Origin: Taenia hydatigena
Lineage: Eukaryota > Platyhelminthes > Cestoda > Cyclophyllidea > Taeniidae
Length of the DNA: 64,000 nucleotides
NCBI GenBank assembly: GCA_036345935.2
Contig: JADWOT020000002.1
Coordinates: forward strand, 19,021,114-19,085,113
Reading direction: 5' to 3'
This document shows, in pieces, positions 10,743-24,800 of this stretch (the stretch's first letter is position 1; the number at the start of each line of letters is the position of its first letter). The position numbers and the translations under genes are program-made. Under the pieces are notes generated by a model, which did not search any database, was not told the origin of the DNA, and was given only the letters and a program-made list of their open reading frames with translations.

Positions 10743-13700
10743 ACTTTCATCCCTACTGATTTGAACAGTGTTCTTGATGAGCTGATGTGTTTGCTGTAGC
10801 TGTTGTATTGGGCATTCGGGTAGACGTGATGAAGACAATCAGAAATGATAATACAGATTTGGTAATATATAACACGCAGGTCTTGCCGAATTGTGAGTTA
10901 CACGTCGCAGCCCTTTTGAGGGATGATTGTAGGCGTTCTTTTAAATTTAGTCGCTGCCTAATGTCCGAATTTCTTGGCCGTTTTATCTTAAGCATAATTT
11001 ATACTTGCCACTTTCACCTTAACTGATCGTTTCATCTACGCTTAATGGTTGTAATATACAATATTCGGCCCATTTTTATTCCATCCTTTTATTCTGTTTG
11101 CCGAGAAATTTGTGGCAAAGACTATCAAAAGTGAGTTTGCCAAAATGTTTTTACCCCTCCCTTATGCATTACCTTGTAGTACCATGCACAAAATATGCAT
11201 CTCAATTTGAATTGACCGAGCATCTATGTTTGGATTACTTCCTCCCGACTATTTGGTTTTTATTGCCTTAAAACCCAATTTCCCAGTTATCTGCTTCATC
11301 TTTCCTTCAAATTTCTGATTTCAATCGACCCAGGCTCCAATTCTCCATCTACCGATCTCGGTTATTCCGACCGGCCCTGATCCTAGGCTATAATAAGCCT
11401 GAGGAAGGTAGAGTCGACTTTACCTGCCTTACAGAGATACCTTTGCAAAACCCCAAGAATTTTATTAGTTCCACAAATCGGCTGTCTAGATATCATCGCC
11501 ACTCGCCTCAGATTTATTGTCAAGGGAGTTGTTGGACACCATAAAACTCTACCTCTGAATAAACCATCAAATAGATGCACATTTTGTAGGTTTATTCAAG
11601 CATCACGTGCATCTAACCGAGCATATTGCGCCTCAATCGCACGAAGATAGCTGCTAATGTAGATGCAGTCATTAGACGTGGTGTAAGGCGAATCGGTTAC
11701 TCTGACAAAAGTCGAGAACTCAGGAGTTATAGCAGAAGCCTTCTAACCAACAAAGCGCTTGCTTAATCAATTAATGTGTGTGTCGAAGAGACTAAGACAT
11801 GCATTAAAGACCTGTCTTAACCAGACTTTATCACAGTCACTTGAGGCTAATCCTTTCTGCCTCATACATGACAACTATGTTCTATTTCGCCAGCTACCCA
11901 TCTAAGTTCGATCCTGAATTGATTGCGATCCAACTTATTAAAGTTCCATTTGAATGCATTTGCGAAAGGCTTCATCAACACAGATACCAAAGAGGTTTAC
12001 GAAATTGCGCCAATCAAGAAGGACCATTGCTCTATTTGCTGTTTCATGTACGCAGCAAAAGCATTGCCTGCTGTTTGCGTTAGTGGTATCTAAACTAACC
12101 CATGTCGAATGCGTCTCCTATTAGAGTCTTGACACGCCTTCCAGTCTACTCAACGTGCGTTGTACACTGCCTCGTATGTGTGTTATTGAAAGTTGTGATT
12201 TGACTTAAGGAATCCTAGGAAATTAAGCCACCTCCACTTAAAACACTGAGTAGGTGATTTGAAGGGTTGGTTGAAATCCACACACAGTGCGAAATGGTAT
12301 ACTGCACAATAAATTTCACCGTTTCTGCTTATGGTCAAGGAAGTTGATTAACCTCCTCAATCACTGCGTCATGGATTGAGAATATCGCTTCGGTTGAATC
12401 AGTTGAGAGTAATTAAATAAGCGAGAGAGCAGGTGCATCCGTCAGCCGCGAATTGACCAGAGACAGCATATTTGCACAGACCAGAGGCTGATGCATTGTG
12501 TTGATCGCTGACTCCATTGCTAGTCTACCACTACAGGTCATGAGATTTGCCAGTCGTTGGGCCAGTCAGTCATGCTCAATGTGCATGTACATGGTGCGTA
12601 ACATGTTGACAGTCTTTGTGGATCAACATCCATTATCCATTTAAAATACAAAGATGTCAACGAATTGTGAATTCAGGGATCGCCGTACCAATGGAGTACT
12701 TAACATCTTCGATTTATATTTACTCCATCTACACCCACAAGTAAAAAATAGAGGTTAGGTGTATCCCTTTTCGGACAACTTCTAAGCGCACAAGAAAGAA
12801 TTAAACAGAGACATTACATCACTTCCTAATCTCATATTTGCGCTTGCAATGTGCTCGCATCCACAGTAAGTGCATTTTAAGCTACATTGTTTTCATTTCT
12901 TATTGTTACTTTCCCGACCCTTTGTCATCATCATTTTGAACCAGTACCATCCCTTGCAGTACGATTGAAGCAGCCATGTGGCAGAGATACAAATGTAACT
13001 GCTGCCACCACTTCATTCGCTCCTCATCCTCCATCTCTTTTAACGACAAACACTATCGCGGAAAATGAGCACTTTCATCAATGGAAGTAGAGCTTCCAGA
13101 ATTCGCGTTGCTGATAAGTACAACCAGATCTAGTCGCTATTGTCCTGTTGCTCAAATAGAACCCACAGTAATGGAACTTCGACCGACTTCCTAACTAGCA
13201 CGCAATCCTTCGCCACAATGCCAGAGCAGGGGTCAGTACTAGACGTTCATCTATTTCTACCTCCTCATCCAGTTGCTAATTGTCACTACGAGACATGTGC
13301 CAATTTCAAAAGTGAGAGGAGGACAGAGCGGTGCACCACCTACAGTCGTTTCACAATTTTGACTCAGAATTCTTGCTTCACTCTTAACAACTAAAACTTC
13401 AACAATGCAGACGTGGACCAATTCCGTACTCATCAAGCCACCATTGCTACCTTAAATTGATCTAGAAGACTACGCACACGAAAATGATGAATTTTTGGCT
13501 TGCAATACGCCTTTCTGTCTGTAATATTGCACTGTGGTAGCACGTACTCTCCTTATAAAACTTTCATGCACCAATTGCGGAGGCAATGCGGAGCTAAGAG
13601 TGAGGCATTTTTCATTAAACCCACTCTTCTATGTTTGAATCTGCCCTATAGAATAAAAGAAAGGGCGTGGAACACCTAACCTTCCTGTTCGGAACAGTTA

Positions 13701-14491
13701 ATGGCATTTACAAGCATGCGCATTGTTATCACCCGCTAGTAAGTGGAAGGCAAAGCACGCTACAGATAGCGGCAAAAAATGCTTGCAGGTGCCTTTATCT
13801 AGATGCTGGTCGGCAGCTGCGGTGATACGCTTGTGCTTGTGAGGAACGTTGAATGTTTAGAAGGCTTCTTGTGGGCAGAGGTATGAAAATTCGCTTGGCT
13901 ACTTGGAACGAGAAGCGAGCGGTTGGTCGCGCAGCATATGAATTAAGAGATCAATTTATGGAACAGTTGACGGTTGGACAATTGGATTCCAATGAGTTGT
14001 GCTTGGTTTGTGCATTAGCTAGGTCATGATTATATTCGACTGATGGCTACACTTTATTGCTCGCCTTGAGTTTAGAACGTAGGTGTTTGTGTGACAATGA
14101 ATGACTGATGCAAATAGGGTCGATTGAGTTTTGAGGTTATGCAAGGAGGAAAATGGAAGGTTCATATTGTTGCTGTTTGCCCTTCCCACTCCTGTGGAGT
14201 GTATCAATTCGACAAAGACAACGTCATTGTTAGGTTTACCGTCCAAATGAGGAGGAAACTACCCCGTGGGTGATCCCGAGTAGCTCCATTAATGTGCAGA
14301 AAGTAGGTTTTACAGGCTAAAATAGGACGTAGGGAGGATCCACTCACCTAGATCTTCTAATCTACAGTATTTTGTGACGGCTTTTGTCCCTCGAATGCCA
14401 TCTCTTCCCCCCCACAATAGTGAGTTGCTAGATCGTTGAACAACTTAGATATCGGGTAAAGGTAGAGCAAAGCTCTGGTGTCTACCAATAA

Positions 14492-14683
14492 CTGAGGTAC
14501 CTCGGGGTGAAGAAGGAAGTTGTGCGGATGCCCTTTAAATTGTGCAAATGTGCCGACGTGACAAATTGGGACGAAGTCATTGACAGCTACAAGAGATTAG
14601 ACGACTGCACTGGAGTCGACTGGGTTGGTGGTGCCTACGCATACCTAGAACAAATCAACCCCTTCCAGTCTCAATTATATTAA
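14492..14683 (+). pseudogene. Partial reading frame of unknown origin inside arm A
   Basis: After a stop at 14489-14491 a frame of 63 codons runs to TAA at 14681-14683, with an internal ATG at 14528. It contains short coding-like motifs such as LRYLGVKKE, TNWDEVIDSYK and WVGGAYAYLEQI. In the right arm the counterpart (minus strand, about 37570-37710 plus 38690-38740) keeps WDEL.DSYK and GAYA..EQI, but is split by a roughly 1-kb insertion and has an in-frame stop. This suggests a decayed protein-coding segment of the ancestral element. 'YLGV' motifs occur in reverse transcriptases, but nothing else here supports that, so no family is assigned. Confidence 0.35.
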
Positions 14684-15198
14684 CGCCTCTACACTTAAGC
14701 CACATGCCTCACCGATGGAGACGCTGTGCTCGTAAGCGGGAATGTAAATCCTAAGGCAATCTCAAAACACGTGACTAATTCAAGAGTACGGTAAGAAAGC
14801 TCAAAACAAACTGCACCAAATGACTCGTTCAGAAGAACCATTTCGATATCGGGCAGACAAAGACAAATCATTGAGTTAAGTACAAAAGTAAGAAGTGAAC
14901 GAGGAAAATAAAACAATGAAGGGCAAATGATGGATGGCTATGTGAACACGGGATGCAAATCGATATGAGGGGGCTGAGTACTTTGTATCATGAATGAACG
15001 AATAGGGGAGCGATAAAAGCTTACAAAAGTAGGGAACATAGAGTGATAGTCATTACTAGGAAATCAGCTACCCTTGCCTCCAGCCCCGTAGCGATGGCCT
15101 GACCTCGACCAAGGCTCCGTCTCCATTTTTGCCAGCCTCACTTCCTGTACCACCGGAGCAGCCCAAATGGAGGCTTCCAGCACCTGTGGCACCTAACC

Positions 15199-15387
15199 TC
15201 ACGTAGCCTGCAGTGCTGCGTTCGACGACAAAGCCAGTCCACTACGTACCACAAACTCTACCACCACTGCTGCTCCGTAACCCTTTAGCGATGCATCAAT
15301 GTCTACATCGCGCCTTATTGCTATGCTGTAGATGACACCTGCTTCAGTAGTACACATCATAAGCCCGGTCTCCTCTAATTTCTCCAC
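15199..15387 (-). pseudogene. 62-codon frame conserved between both arms of A
   Basis: Minus-strand frame whose counterpart in the right arm (36868-37056, plus) is also exactly 62 codons. The two share most residues, including CTTEAGVIY, DASLKG and VVVEFVV. Equal length and mostly amino-acid-conserved differences suggest descent from a coding region of the ancestral element. No ATG-promoter context or domain is recognisable, so I treat it as a relic. Confidence 0.35.
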
Positions 15388-18300
15388 AATCTTGTGCGTG
15401 CACCCTTTCGTGGGCAGGCATTTCAGTGGTGAAGAATGGTCTTAAATTGCCTTCTAGACGCAGCATTTGCTTTCCACCGATTGATTGATCTTACACTTCT
15501 TAAGAAGTTTCTCTCAACCAGCCCCCAGTTGTATCGAAATCAATCGCGTAGACAGATCGAAGGCATCACCAACGTTCGGTCTTTGTAAGCAAGCGATTCG
15601 TTGTCAACAACTGTCTGCAGCATATCACAAATACGAACAAAACATGGTCTAATCGGCATCGAATGATGCGCACTCTAGGCCCGTAAGGAAACCATTAAGG
15701 AGAAAACAATGATGCAATTTTTGGTCGCTCAGCAATCGTAGCAGCACAAAAAGTCTTCGTTATAAGCTTTTCTCTCGCTCAGTTCTTCGGCCAGCAAACC
15801 ACTCTACACGGACATGAAGGAGAAGCAGAAGCGACAAGTAGGTAGACCATCAATCCTACCCTCTGGCGTGTAAATGGCGGTTGTGTGCTCAGTATCCACC
15901 ACGACAACCTCACTAGCCCATTCAGAGTGCTCTCACCTTCTTATAGCAGTAAACATTAGCTCTCCTATCAAGCAAAACAGTGACTGCTATGCAAAATTTG
16001 TAATTTGTGATTTAATTTTAATTCGTCTTGTTCAAAGGTCTGGATGCAAACATTGAAGTTTGTGTAGCATTTATACAGATCGTGGCATCGCTCCTCGATC
16101 CAAACTGCGCATCTTCCTAAAGTTTAACTTAGGGCAGGTTAACGCAAAGCACGTTAGCAACGTAAGACGGAAGCAGCACATTTGTTTTCCTTTACTTTCC
16201 TCTCAGCCTCAATGGGAATGGTTTTTGGGACTTCAAAGCTGCAAAGCGAATGAAGCGATGTGTCATTTCGTCTGATGTTGGCAGCCCATGTGTACAACGA
16301 AAGTTGACCTGTCTGTGTTCTCATTGATGTTGCTGTATATTATGGCACTGAAATGTAGTATGAGTTGGGAGGAAATAGACAAGAGGCAGAACATTAACGT
16401 ATATAAGTGAAACTTGTTTGCATATGATGGGTCGTTCATCGAAATAGGGATAAATATTTGAAATAGCAGTAGATAAAAAGCGAGAAGAATCGAATGGGGA
16501 TCTTATTATTTTATTCGCATCAAAGACCCAACGCTCGTCGACCTGCTGATGCAGAACGATGCTAAAATCTGATGATGCTTTCAGAAGTAAATACAAACCT
16601 CGTTTTCAATTCCGTCGATTGACTTTATTGAATTGATGTGTGGCTAATTCTACTAACTAAGGTGAGCAGGAGAGTTAACTCGTATATCACCAGAACTATA
16701 AAATTGTCTTTTATGATTTATCTCATAATGTTGGGCTTTTGAAAAGAGTTTGAATTTGACATCACTTCTTAACAACCATCAATCCACTGTGCATGAGACA
16801 AGTGGAGTCCATCCTTTCCAACCACCCATTAGAATTGTCCATAATTCGAACAGAAGATTCGTCATATTTTAGCGCTCCTAGACATTTGATTGCATGAATG
16901 GGACTGCCATAAAGCCTTAAACACTGTCTTGCCATGTGAGCAGCTTTGATGGCCTCGGCTTCCGGTCATTGTTCACGTAAATGGTTAAGTGCCACTCCCG
17001 CTACTCTCCTTTCTACCATCAAGCAAAATCGCTTCCTACACAATCATGTGTCAATTCCCTGAGTTGTGCTGCTTCACTAAGTTGGCCTTATGAGTGTGAC
17101 TTATCGTCTGCTCGAATGAAACGGCAATGAGGTCACTTGAATCACATGGATTGGGAGGGAAAAGAGTGCATCAATTCTACCACCAAAGCTATTCGACAAG
17201 TACTGCAATGGAAGCCCTTGGGCCCGTAAAGGAGAAAGCAGGGGAATTAAAATAGATGATTAGCTAGAGAATTTTAGGATGCAAAGCAATGCGATTTCTC
17301 AAGTCGCTAATGAAATGTAGCACATGTAACCGTCGAGTTCAGCAAACGTCCTGTTTCCACCTTCCTCACGTCATAGAAGCAAAAGGAATAGCTTATCGTA
17401 TCCTATCTCAGTATCAACACATGCAACAAACTGGACCACCTAAACGACATCCACCTCAACCATCACTAGTCCTTCTAACATCGTGATGCCTATGCCTTCA
17501 TTGCATCCACTCAATATTTCATCACCTTGTGCTGCAGTTTAGAATCATGCGAGGCTTAGATTGCCTTCATATTGGTAAAGCAGTACAATTCATACTTTTC
17601 CTCTGATAAAATCAAGAAAGATGGAAATGCCGTATGTGCTGCAGCTCTTTTTGCCGCATTTTTACGATTCTCATTAAAAATTCCTTGTTCCCATATGTCG
17701 CACATTGAATAGTTCCCCATAAGTTAGTAGGGACCAAGTCAAGCAAACTTCACTTTAGCTACCTAAGTCTAGCTATCACTTTTTTGCCTCACTGCTTCTG
17801 TTTGTTACTTTGGCAATGAAAGCTTTGTTAAAAGCTTACTTGCATAAATTTCCATGTACTTCTACAAATAACACTTTCCGCTTGGGTAATCACTTTGATC
17901 GGCTCAATGCGACAAACATTACAATACGTTCAAATGCTAAAAAAATCGACGCAATTTCTTCCCTAGGCGACAACTATGCGAAAGAATGAGATGAAGGAAT
18001 ATATTTTGCGGTTCCATGTAGAACCCACCCGTCAAAAAATAACCTCGAAATGCTGTGCCGAGGGATTTTAATGAGACAGAAGAGCAACCACTCTGATCAA
18101 CAGTCCAAATAAACTAGAGGAGACAGGCGTAAACAGAACCGTCTTCATAATTTCTGTGTCTATAAGCAAGCACATGTTTCCGACGATTCCTCAATCAATG
18201 TAGCACCCTACATGAAGTTAACTCATCTCAAAGTCACATCTGCTATTGGCAACGAAGACGGCCTTGGGCTTAAACGAAAGAAGGGGGACTGCCGCTGAAG

Positions 18301-18549
18301 ACAACACCAGAAACGGTACGCGAGAAATTGAGGGACCATTTGATTACTGTTTATGGATGTGTGAGATGCGTGCAGTGAACACGAATCCCGTGATGGGTTG
18401 TCAGAACTGTACGAGGCGAAGAGTGTTCCAGGCACGCATAACTCCAGCTCCTGTTTTCCGCCCCAAGTTCTACCAATGTAGGTCCCCTTTCGCAGTCAGT
18501 CTACTCGCCTAGGGGGGAAAAAGACCAAGAAAAAAGTAAAAAGAGAGAA

Positions 18550-20945
18550 TTTGGAGTATGATTTGTATAAGCTTAGTTGCGATACCAAAGCAAAATGTTT
18601 AATTACCATAATTAATGAAGGTGTTAGGCATGCGCTTGCCTAATAGAAGCTCCTAAGGCACAAGTCCTTCCTTCAACTTCAATGCATCAAATCGCTTCAA
18701 TGCTCCAGCAACCAGTGAGCTCGATGGTTCATGCTTTCGAGAAGAGGTCCAGTTATTTCTTCGAGCATCGTTATTTGCTACATGCAACACTGCAGATGTT
18801 CATGCGAAGCATGGACGCCTTCCTCGAACAATCATGCTCATTAATTAAAAGCTTGATATTCTTCCCAATTCCACAAGTCTCACGTTCACTGGACGTGTTT
18901 CCGTGAAGCCGCGTCATTATTTTCAAACTTCCAAGTTGACGCACAAAATTACTGGCTATCTAGTGCTTTGAGCACAGTTTCGTCTTATCGACAATCATTG
19001 CAGCTCGCACTTATGCAAGGGACTCTGCCGTTGAGGGTGGCCAAATCAATCGATCTGATGATTTTCAAATCGAAATGGCTCGAAATATTGTCTACGTCCC
19101 ATCAAGACAGTAAGTCCATTATTGTGCACTTGTTAAAACCCGTCAGCATCGTTGGTCTTGACAACCAAGTTGCCCTATTGAACATGATAAATCACCTTCG
19201 CGCCTTCCAAAGCAGCTGACTGTGGCAGCTTTTGTTGAGATTCTCAGGATGCACACAGTCATTTGCATCAGGTTCAACTCCCTTTACTGGTGGACGAGGA
19301 CAGGCTGACGTTTACTGCGTGTACTGCGCATAGCAATTGCACGAAGCAAACATCGATCGCTTTCATTCTACTTTTTGTTCATGATACGATGTGAATGGAA
19401 GCAGAAATGCAATATTCAAATTACTACGCATGGTGATTTGTTGTAATCTGACCTATCAATTTTTAGCGACGCTGGTCTTATCTCGTACGCAAATGTTTTG
19501 TTGCGGCTAACGGTCGTATTGCTTGTCAGAACAGTTTCGGGGCAATCGTTCCTCAAAGTGTGTCCGATGGGGCGCTTTGAGCTACCACCAACTCCGTCAA
19601 ATTCGATTCAAGTTTGGTAAAGCTGATGCCGCCTCAGCTGTTTCAATAGATTTGTTATTCAACTAACGGACTAAGGCATGTCTTGTGATGAATTTTGCGT
19701 GCCACAAATGTGTCAATGACGGCCACAGCTTAGGTTGCGATAGAGTGGTCCAATATCGGAGAACAAAGCTTAACATTAAGAAGCGGCGGAAACGCTTCAC
19801 TTCTTCTGACCTAAACACCCGTGACATCATGCTGACACCGGAGGGCTGCAGCGAACCACCTGATGGTCACAACTATGTCAGAATTAGGCTTGCTTGCACT
19901 GCACATTGTTTCCATGGCACTGGGGGACTTCGAGTATATCTCTACCTTGGTTACAGACAACACCACCAGCAACGTATTTTCAACTACATTGCCGAAACAA
20001 ATTGAACTTCGTGATTTACACTGCTGGATAAGTGCAGCTTTGAGCAGCATGCGTTAAGGTTAGCGAAGAATTTGTTATCCTTCTACGCCGAGCTCTTTAG
20101 ACACCCCTATCTACTGCCCAAACTAAATCTGGTCGCGATTCCGGACTTTGATTGCAATGCCATGGAATACTTCTGCTATCTTTCCATTCATTCTATCAAT
20201 GGATCTGATCAACTAGGTGGAATTTGACCTCCGTTTCTGCTACCCATCCATTTCGATACCCCATTAAGCTCGTTGCGTACGCTTAGCTATTAGAGTGACA
20301 TTCAATCGATTCTAACAAAACCATAAGCATGCAAAAGTAGAGAGCGTAGAGCCCAGCGCGAATGACTGCGTACATCCTGAGAACCTCCAAATAACCGTCA
20401 CAGTCATCTGCTTAAGAAGGTGCAAAGGTGACTCACCATTTTTGACAGAGCAACTTGGTTGTCAAGATCAACGATGCTGGTGTCGAAGGTAGCCATACTA
20501 TCCGGTTCATCAACACACCGGAAAGCTCGACAGACGAAAACAGAAACCACAGTAAAGAAAAATTTGGCGAACTAAATAGAGCTAATTGCAGCTCCACGAA
20601 ATCACGCCCAGTGAATGTGAGACTTGTGAAATTAAGAGCAAGGTCAAGCGGGCACGATTGTTGGCGGCAGGCGTTCATGCTTTGCACGAACATCCGCCAT
20701 TTTATATGTAGCGATTAACGATGCTCAAAGAAATAACTGGACTCATTTTCGAAAGCATGGACCATCAAGACAACTAGTTGTCGGGGCATTAAAACAATTT
20801 AATGCATCAAAGCTGAGGGGAGGACTTGTGCCTTAGGAGCTTGCATTAGGCAAGCGTGTGAATAATGCCTTCATTAATTATGGTAATTAAAATAGTTCGC
20901 TTTGGTATTACAACTACGCCATTACAAGTCACACTCCAATATTTG
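18550..20945. mobile_element. Nested element E1 with ~370-bp inverted ends (left arm)
   Basis: 18550-18920 is the reverse complement of about 20585-20945. Anchors are 'TTTAATTACCATAATTAATGAAGG', 'AAGCTCCTAAGGCACAAGTCC', 'TCCATGCTTTCGA' and 'GTCCAGTTATTTCTT'. The 1.7-kb interior contains a stretch (18930-19160) that recurs at 33200-33400. A shorter relative sits at the matching place in the right arm (32830-33790). No transposase-like frame is seen. Confidence 0.75.
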
Positions 20946-21814
20946 CAAGGCAGAGTCTGTGCATTGATAATTAGCACTTCTTCTCATAATAAAACTACGA
21001 AGTTGTATTGCTTCTGGCCATTATCCCGAGGTACAATCGGCTAGTCTACCTCCGACATTGTAGTCACCGTTCAGCCAACGCCTAATAACCCATACTCACT
21101 GCAGACATCCTCGTTATTAGGCAGTTTATTGAATTTTTGTAACCACTGTCAAGGTTGCAAAGAGATCATGCTGTTACTCTATCCACCGGCAGTTTGTTGA
21201 CTGCGGCTTGTGCTCAAGCAATGGCGTGTTTCCCAAGGCTGATTCTCTAACGTCAGTAACTAACATACACCATGGAGTGCTTGATTTGAAGTTGATTAAT
21301 GCTTACGTCGCGCAGAGAGGTTCATTTGCTTTAGTGCTTTGGACGCCTTAACACGCTCTCCCTCCTACTTAGGGGTCTATTCTGCCAGCTTTTCCTTTAA
21401 GTTACGTAGAGAGCTTTCAGTGTCAGCAAATTCCTTGGCAAAAATACCTCATGAATGTGTCTCGGTGGAGTTAGAGCTGCATCATTTGCACTGTCGTGAC
21501 TAGTAGCTACAGACGGCTTTTGCGTTGCGCATGAACCAGTGCTACAGACGGCCTTTGAGCCAGTTTTGGACAGTTACTCGATTTCACTCTGCAGATATCG
21601 GCGCCAATGCCGACGCTTCTGCTACCATCCTTTTTTCCTCCACTGTAGGCAATCGTAGAAACGCTGAAGCAATCTCAATCATGTGATTAAGTGTAGAAAT
21701 GCACTTAGATTTACCGTTAACTTAGCTTCACGGAAGTCGGGACCCTGCACGAAGCTCTTTCTAGCTTGTCGTATGCTTTTGAGAATGAATGTCAGTTGTT
21801 TGCGAGCGGGTGTT

Positions 21815-24800
21815 CGTGTTCGTGCTTCCCACTCCTCATTACCACTCTCGTGAATGGAACTTTAAGATATACCTAGAACGGTTGATCACCTACGTGCTCG
21901 TAACTCAAGGAGATAGAATTGTTTTTGACAGCGCACATGTCGGCAGCAAGATCAATGTTATTGGCAGCATTTTGTATAAATTGCCTATCTTATCTCGATG
22001 CGGAGCGAGCTATAATAACTTTACTGAACAAACTGCTTACAGCACCCTGTTAATCTGCAAAGACCGCAACTTAAGTGCCAAACACCCTTCTTACTGGCAT
22101 AGGCCCAAAGCAATTGCCAATAAGCAAAACACTAACTTTTTAATATTTAAATTATTTTGACAGTTAGCATGATTCCGTAGTCCATTTTAATGTCTAGCTA
22201 GCTTAGCTGTTCCCATCACATTTCAAGGTTACGCCCATTACGTTGGCATGGTTTGCGGTGTGATTTAACTGGTGTCAAAAGACATCAACTTCGATGTATC
22301 ACCGAATTGCTTTAACGGTCCTTTTGTGTAGAAGGTCATTAGCAATATCTGCAGATAGTAAAAGGCCAGACAAGAACCGCTTGGCATATATACGCGGATA
22401 CAATTTAACAGCTCTGAAGTTCGCACGCAGGTGAATTCGCAGATGAAAGAATGCATGTTTGTTTATTTGTTTGGATTGGACTCTGAAGCACCTGCATATA
22501 CATCGTCTCTTGTATCTTGAAATGGCTTCTATATGCTGCAATGAATTTCAGTTTTAGTCAATTATCACTATGGTGTGGACAGCCTGAATTAACCAACCTG
22601 TCATGATTATTCTCTTACAGCAATCAACTTCTTGGTAGGCACTAATAGTCTCGATTAATTCTGTAAAGATTTTGCTGATGTGATGGCAATTAAGAAATAA
22701 GAACAGATCTTGGGGAATCGAATATCGTGCTTTCTGTTCCAGGCATCTACAATTCTAGGAGGTCACGCTATTAATATAATCTAAAAATATTTTGGTCAAA
22801 AACCATTTATTTTCAAGCTATTAATCTATTTACCATTGGCCAACCTGAGAAGCGATTGCTATAAAGAATTTAGCTTACTCGATGCGGCGATGTTTTGCGA
22901 AGCACGTTTAGTAGCAGTGCAAATAGTTTAGCCTCCGCATATTGTTTTTTTACGGAGCGCAATTAGAAAAGCATTAAAGGTTGTACCGAATCTGCAGTCT
23001 AGATGCACTGTGGCATTAACGGTGTAGAAATTAGTTTATGCGCGCTGCGGACGAGACTGCGCAGGTATGAGGATGGTACGTAGTTAGGTTATAAGTGAGA
23101 TGTACATACCCATCAGTTGTGCGCACAATCTTGTTCTTCTTTTGTGCTCGTGTTGCGCCAACTGGAAGAAATCTCCCTACGCGTGCATGTAAGCCCACCA
23201 ACCATAGATGTGGTGGTGTGATGAGCATAGCGGATGTCAATTATTGTGACTGCATTCATTGACAACTTTTTCCATGACAACAACTTGCGTTCACGATTTT
23301 CTTAAAACTTAAGAGGCTGTTTCAGTTCGCATGCAATACACATGAGTAAGATATTTTAGATTAATACCAAGACCCTACTAACATGGAACGTAAAAATTCG
23401 GTGTGCATGTGTGCATAAATGAGTGGACATGGAATGACTTATCATACACGTGCGCAATGATTTCACATCACCTAGTCAACTTTCCGCATCATCAATGTTT
23501 TTTTGGAACCGGAGTGCATTCACTTAATTTTATGCATGTATTTGTATTTTTGTCTTATATTATCAAAGATAACAACAGCATGGTCTCATTTATTACTGTT
23601 AGGAGAACCTTAGGAATTCCGAACAATGTGTGCGCAGCTTGATAACTGCCCGAAGTTGCATTACTGTTCATTTTATAGAGCGATTTGTTGGCAAAAGTAT
23701 AATAACCTCTGAGTATAAGCAACCAGCCTATGCTGATTCTTTTTGGACAAATTTTATACTCTACCACGAGGTACTGCTGTCCTTTTTGCACTAAACTACT
23801 TTGCATTGTCCTCATCAGTGCATAAACTGAGGTAAAATCAGGGTAGATCAAGATTTTTATTGTATGAATGGGTTATTTACAATGCCTCCTTTATGGAAAA
23901 CCGGAAGATCTTGACGCTCAGCACAGGGGCCTGTCTGAATAACCATGGTCCTACCATGATAGATATATCCGCGTATCGGTCTGCAAGCAAATCATAATCA
24001 AAGTGGTTGTTCAACTCTGCTTGTTCATGCAACAAAAGTGATTTTTAAAACACTTCCACAGCAGCAAAAGAGACGGAATTGTTCAGTGAAGGGCTGCGCA
24101 TCATAGAAGCAAGCAAGTGATGTAATGCTCAATGGAGGCGTTACAATGATCAGCAATGAAAATAATTAAAATATGGAGTTTATTTTAGCTTTAGCTTCCT
24201 CATTTGTTCAGCATTGTCACATTAATTCAAACCAAAAGACAAATAAATTATAGGAAGTAGAAAGTCTATTCTTCACTGCTAACATATCAGGCTTATCAAT
24301 TAGGCACCAGGAAGTTGCTAAATTTTGAATAGGTCTGGAGCTACTTGATATGCCACGACATGTGATGCCATCACAGAGCAGATTGTCAAATTATGTAATC
24401 CTAGTAATGCAGAGATGAAGGAGGTGTAGTAAACGTTGAAATACATACTAAATGGTGGCCCTTGGCATTTGTGAATCCATTGGGGAACGAATTCAAGCCA
24501 CCGAAAATGCACATTAGTGGTCTAGGAGGAACGATTAAATGACAAACTTCTGGGTGATGTAAACAAGCTTTTGGCGCTTTGATAAGAATTACTCGAGGTC
24601 CGAGTAGAAGGAGATGCGATTGAGCAAGGTTAGCAGGGTAAGTTGAGGAGGATATTGTGCGCGGCAGTCAAACAAAGCAAAATCATCACGGATCCCGATT
24701 GAAATCGTTGAACGCTTCTTTGGGCGCATGTCAGTAAGGAGGATGTTTGACACTTGAGTTACAGTCGTTGCATTGGAACAAGGTGGACAATTTATACAAA

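Larger units (their letters stand above)
6865..11385. mobile_element. Foldback element copy FB1 with long inverted ends
   Basis: The left end (about 6865-7565) is repeated in reverse orientation at the right (about 10205-10925), giving inverted ends of about 700 bp around a 2.4-kb interior (7570-10010). The right side runs on to about 11385 and is repeated as a direct copy at 26820-28205. The interior is found again, flipped, inside FB2 (about 22150-24560). No transposase is recognisable, so this looks like a non-autonomous foldback-type element or a relic of one. Target-site duplications could not be identified. Each inverted end carries a complete copy of the Trp-rich transcription unit. 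Confidence 0.75.
10020..11385 (+). repeat. FB1 right half, direct copy at 26820-28205
   Basis: The segment from the 'GTCAGTAAGGAGGGTGTTTGACAC' block to about 11385 is repeated in the same orientation at 26820-28205. The central 10205-10830 is practically identical in both. The outer parts (10020-10205 and 10830-11385) show many substitutions. A reading frame at 10787-11026 is retained as an equal-length 79-codon frame at 27605-27844 with about three quarters of residues alike. It overlaps the 3' flank of the unit, so its meaning is unclear. Confidence 0.75.
11389..21812 (+). repeat. Left arm of giant inverted repeat A
   Basis: This arm is the reverse complement of 31970-44500 in collinear order. 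Checked anchors: 11390-11580 with 44290-44500; 11600-12080 with 41100-41640; 12880-13400 with 39890-40360; 13990-14280 with 38960-39190; 15190-15420 with 36830-37090; 15870-16290 with 35920-36330; 16700-17520 with 34860-35650; 18200-18520 with 33900-34250; 21000-21812 with 31970-32760. Sampled identity by eye is around 80%. Short frames are often kept in part in both arms but with different stops, as in an old duplicated element. No transposase, integrase or reverse transcriptase signature is recognisable. Confidence 0.85.
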
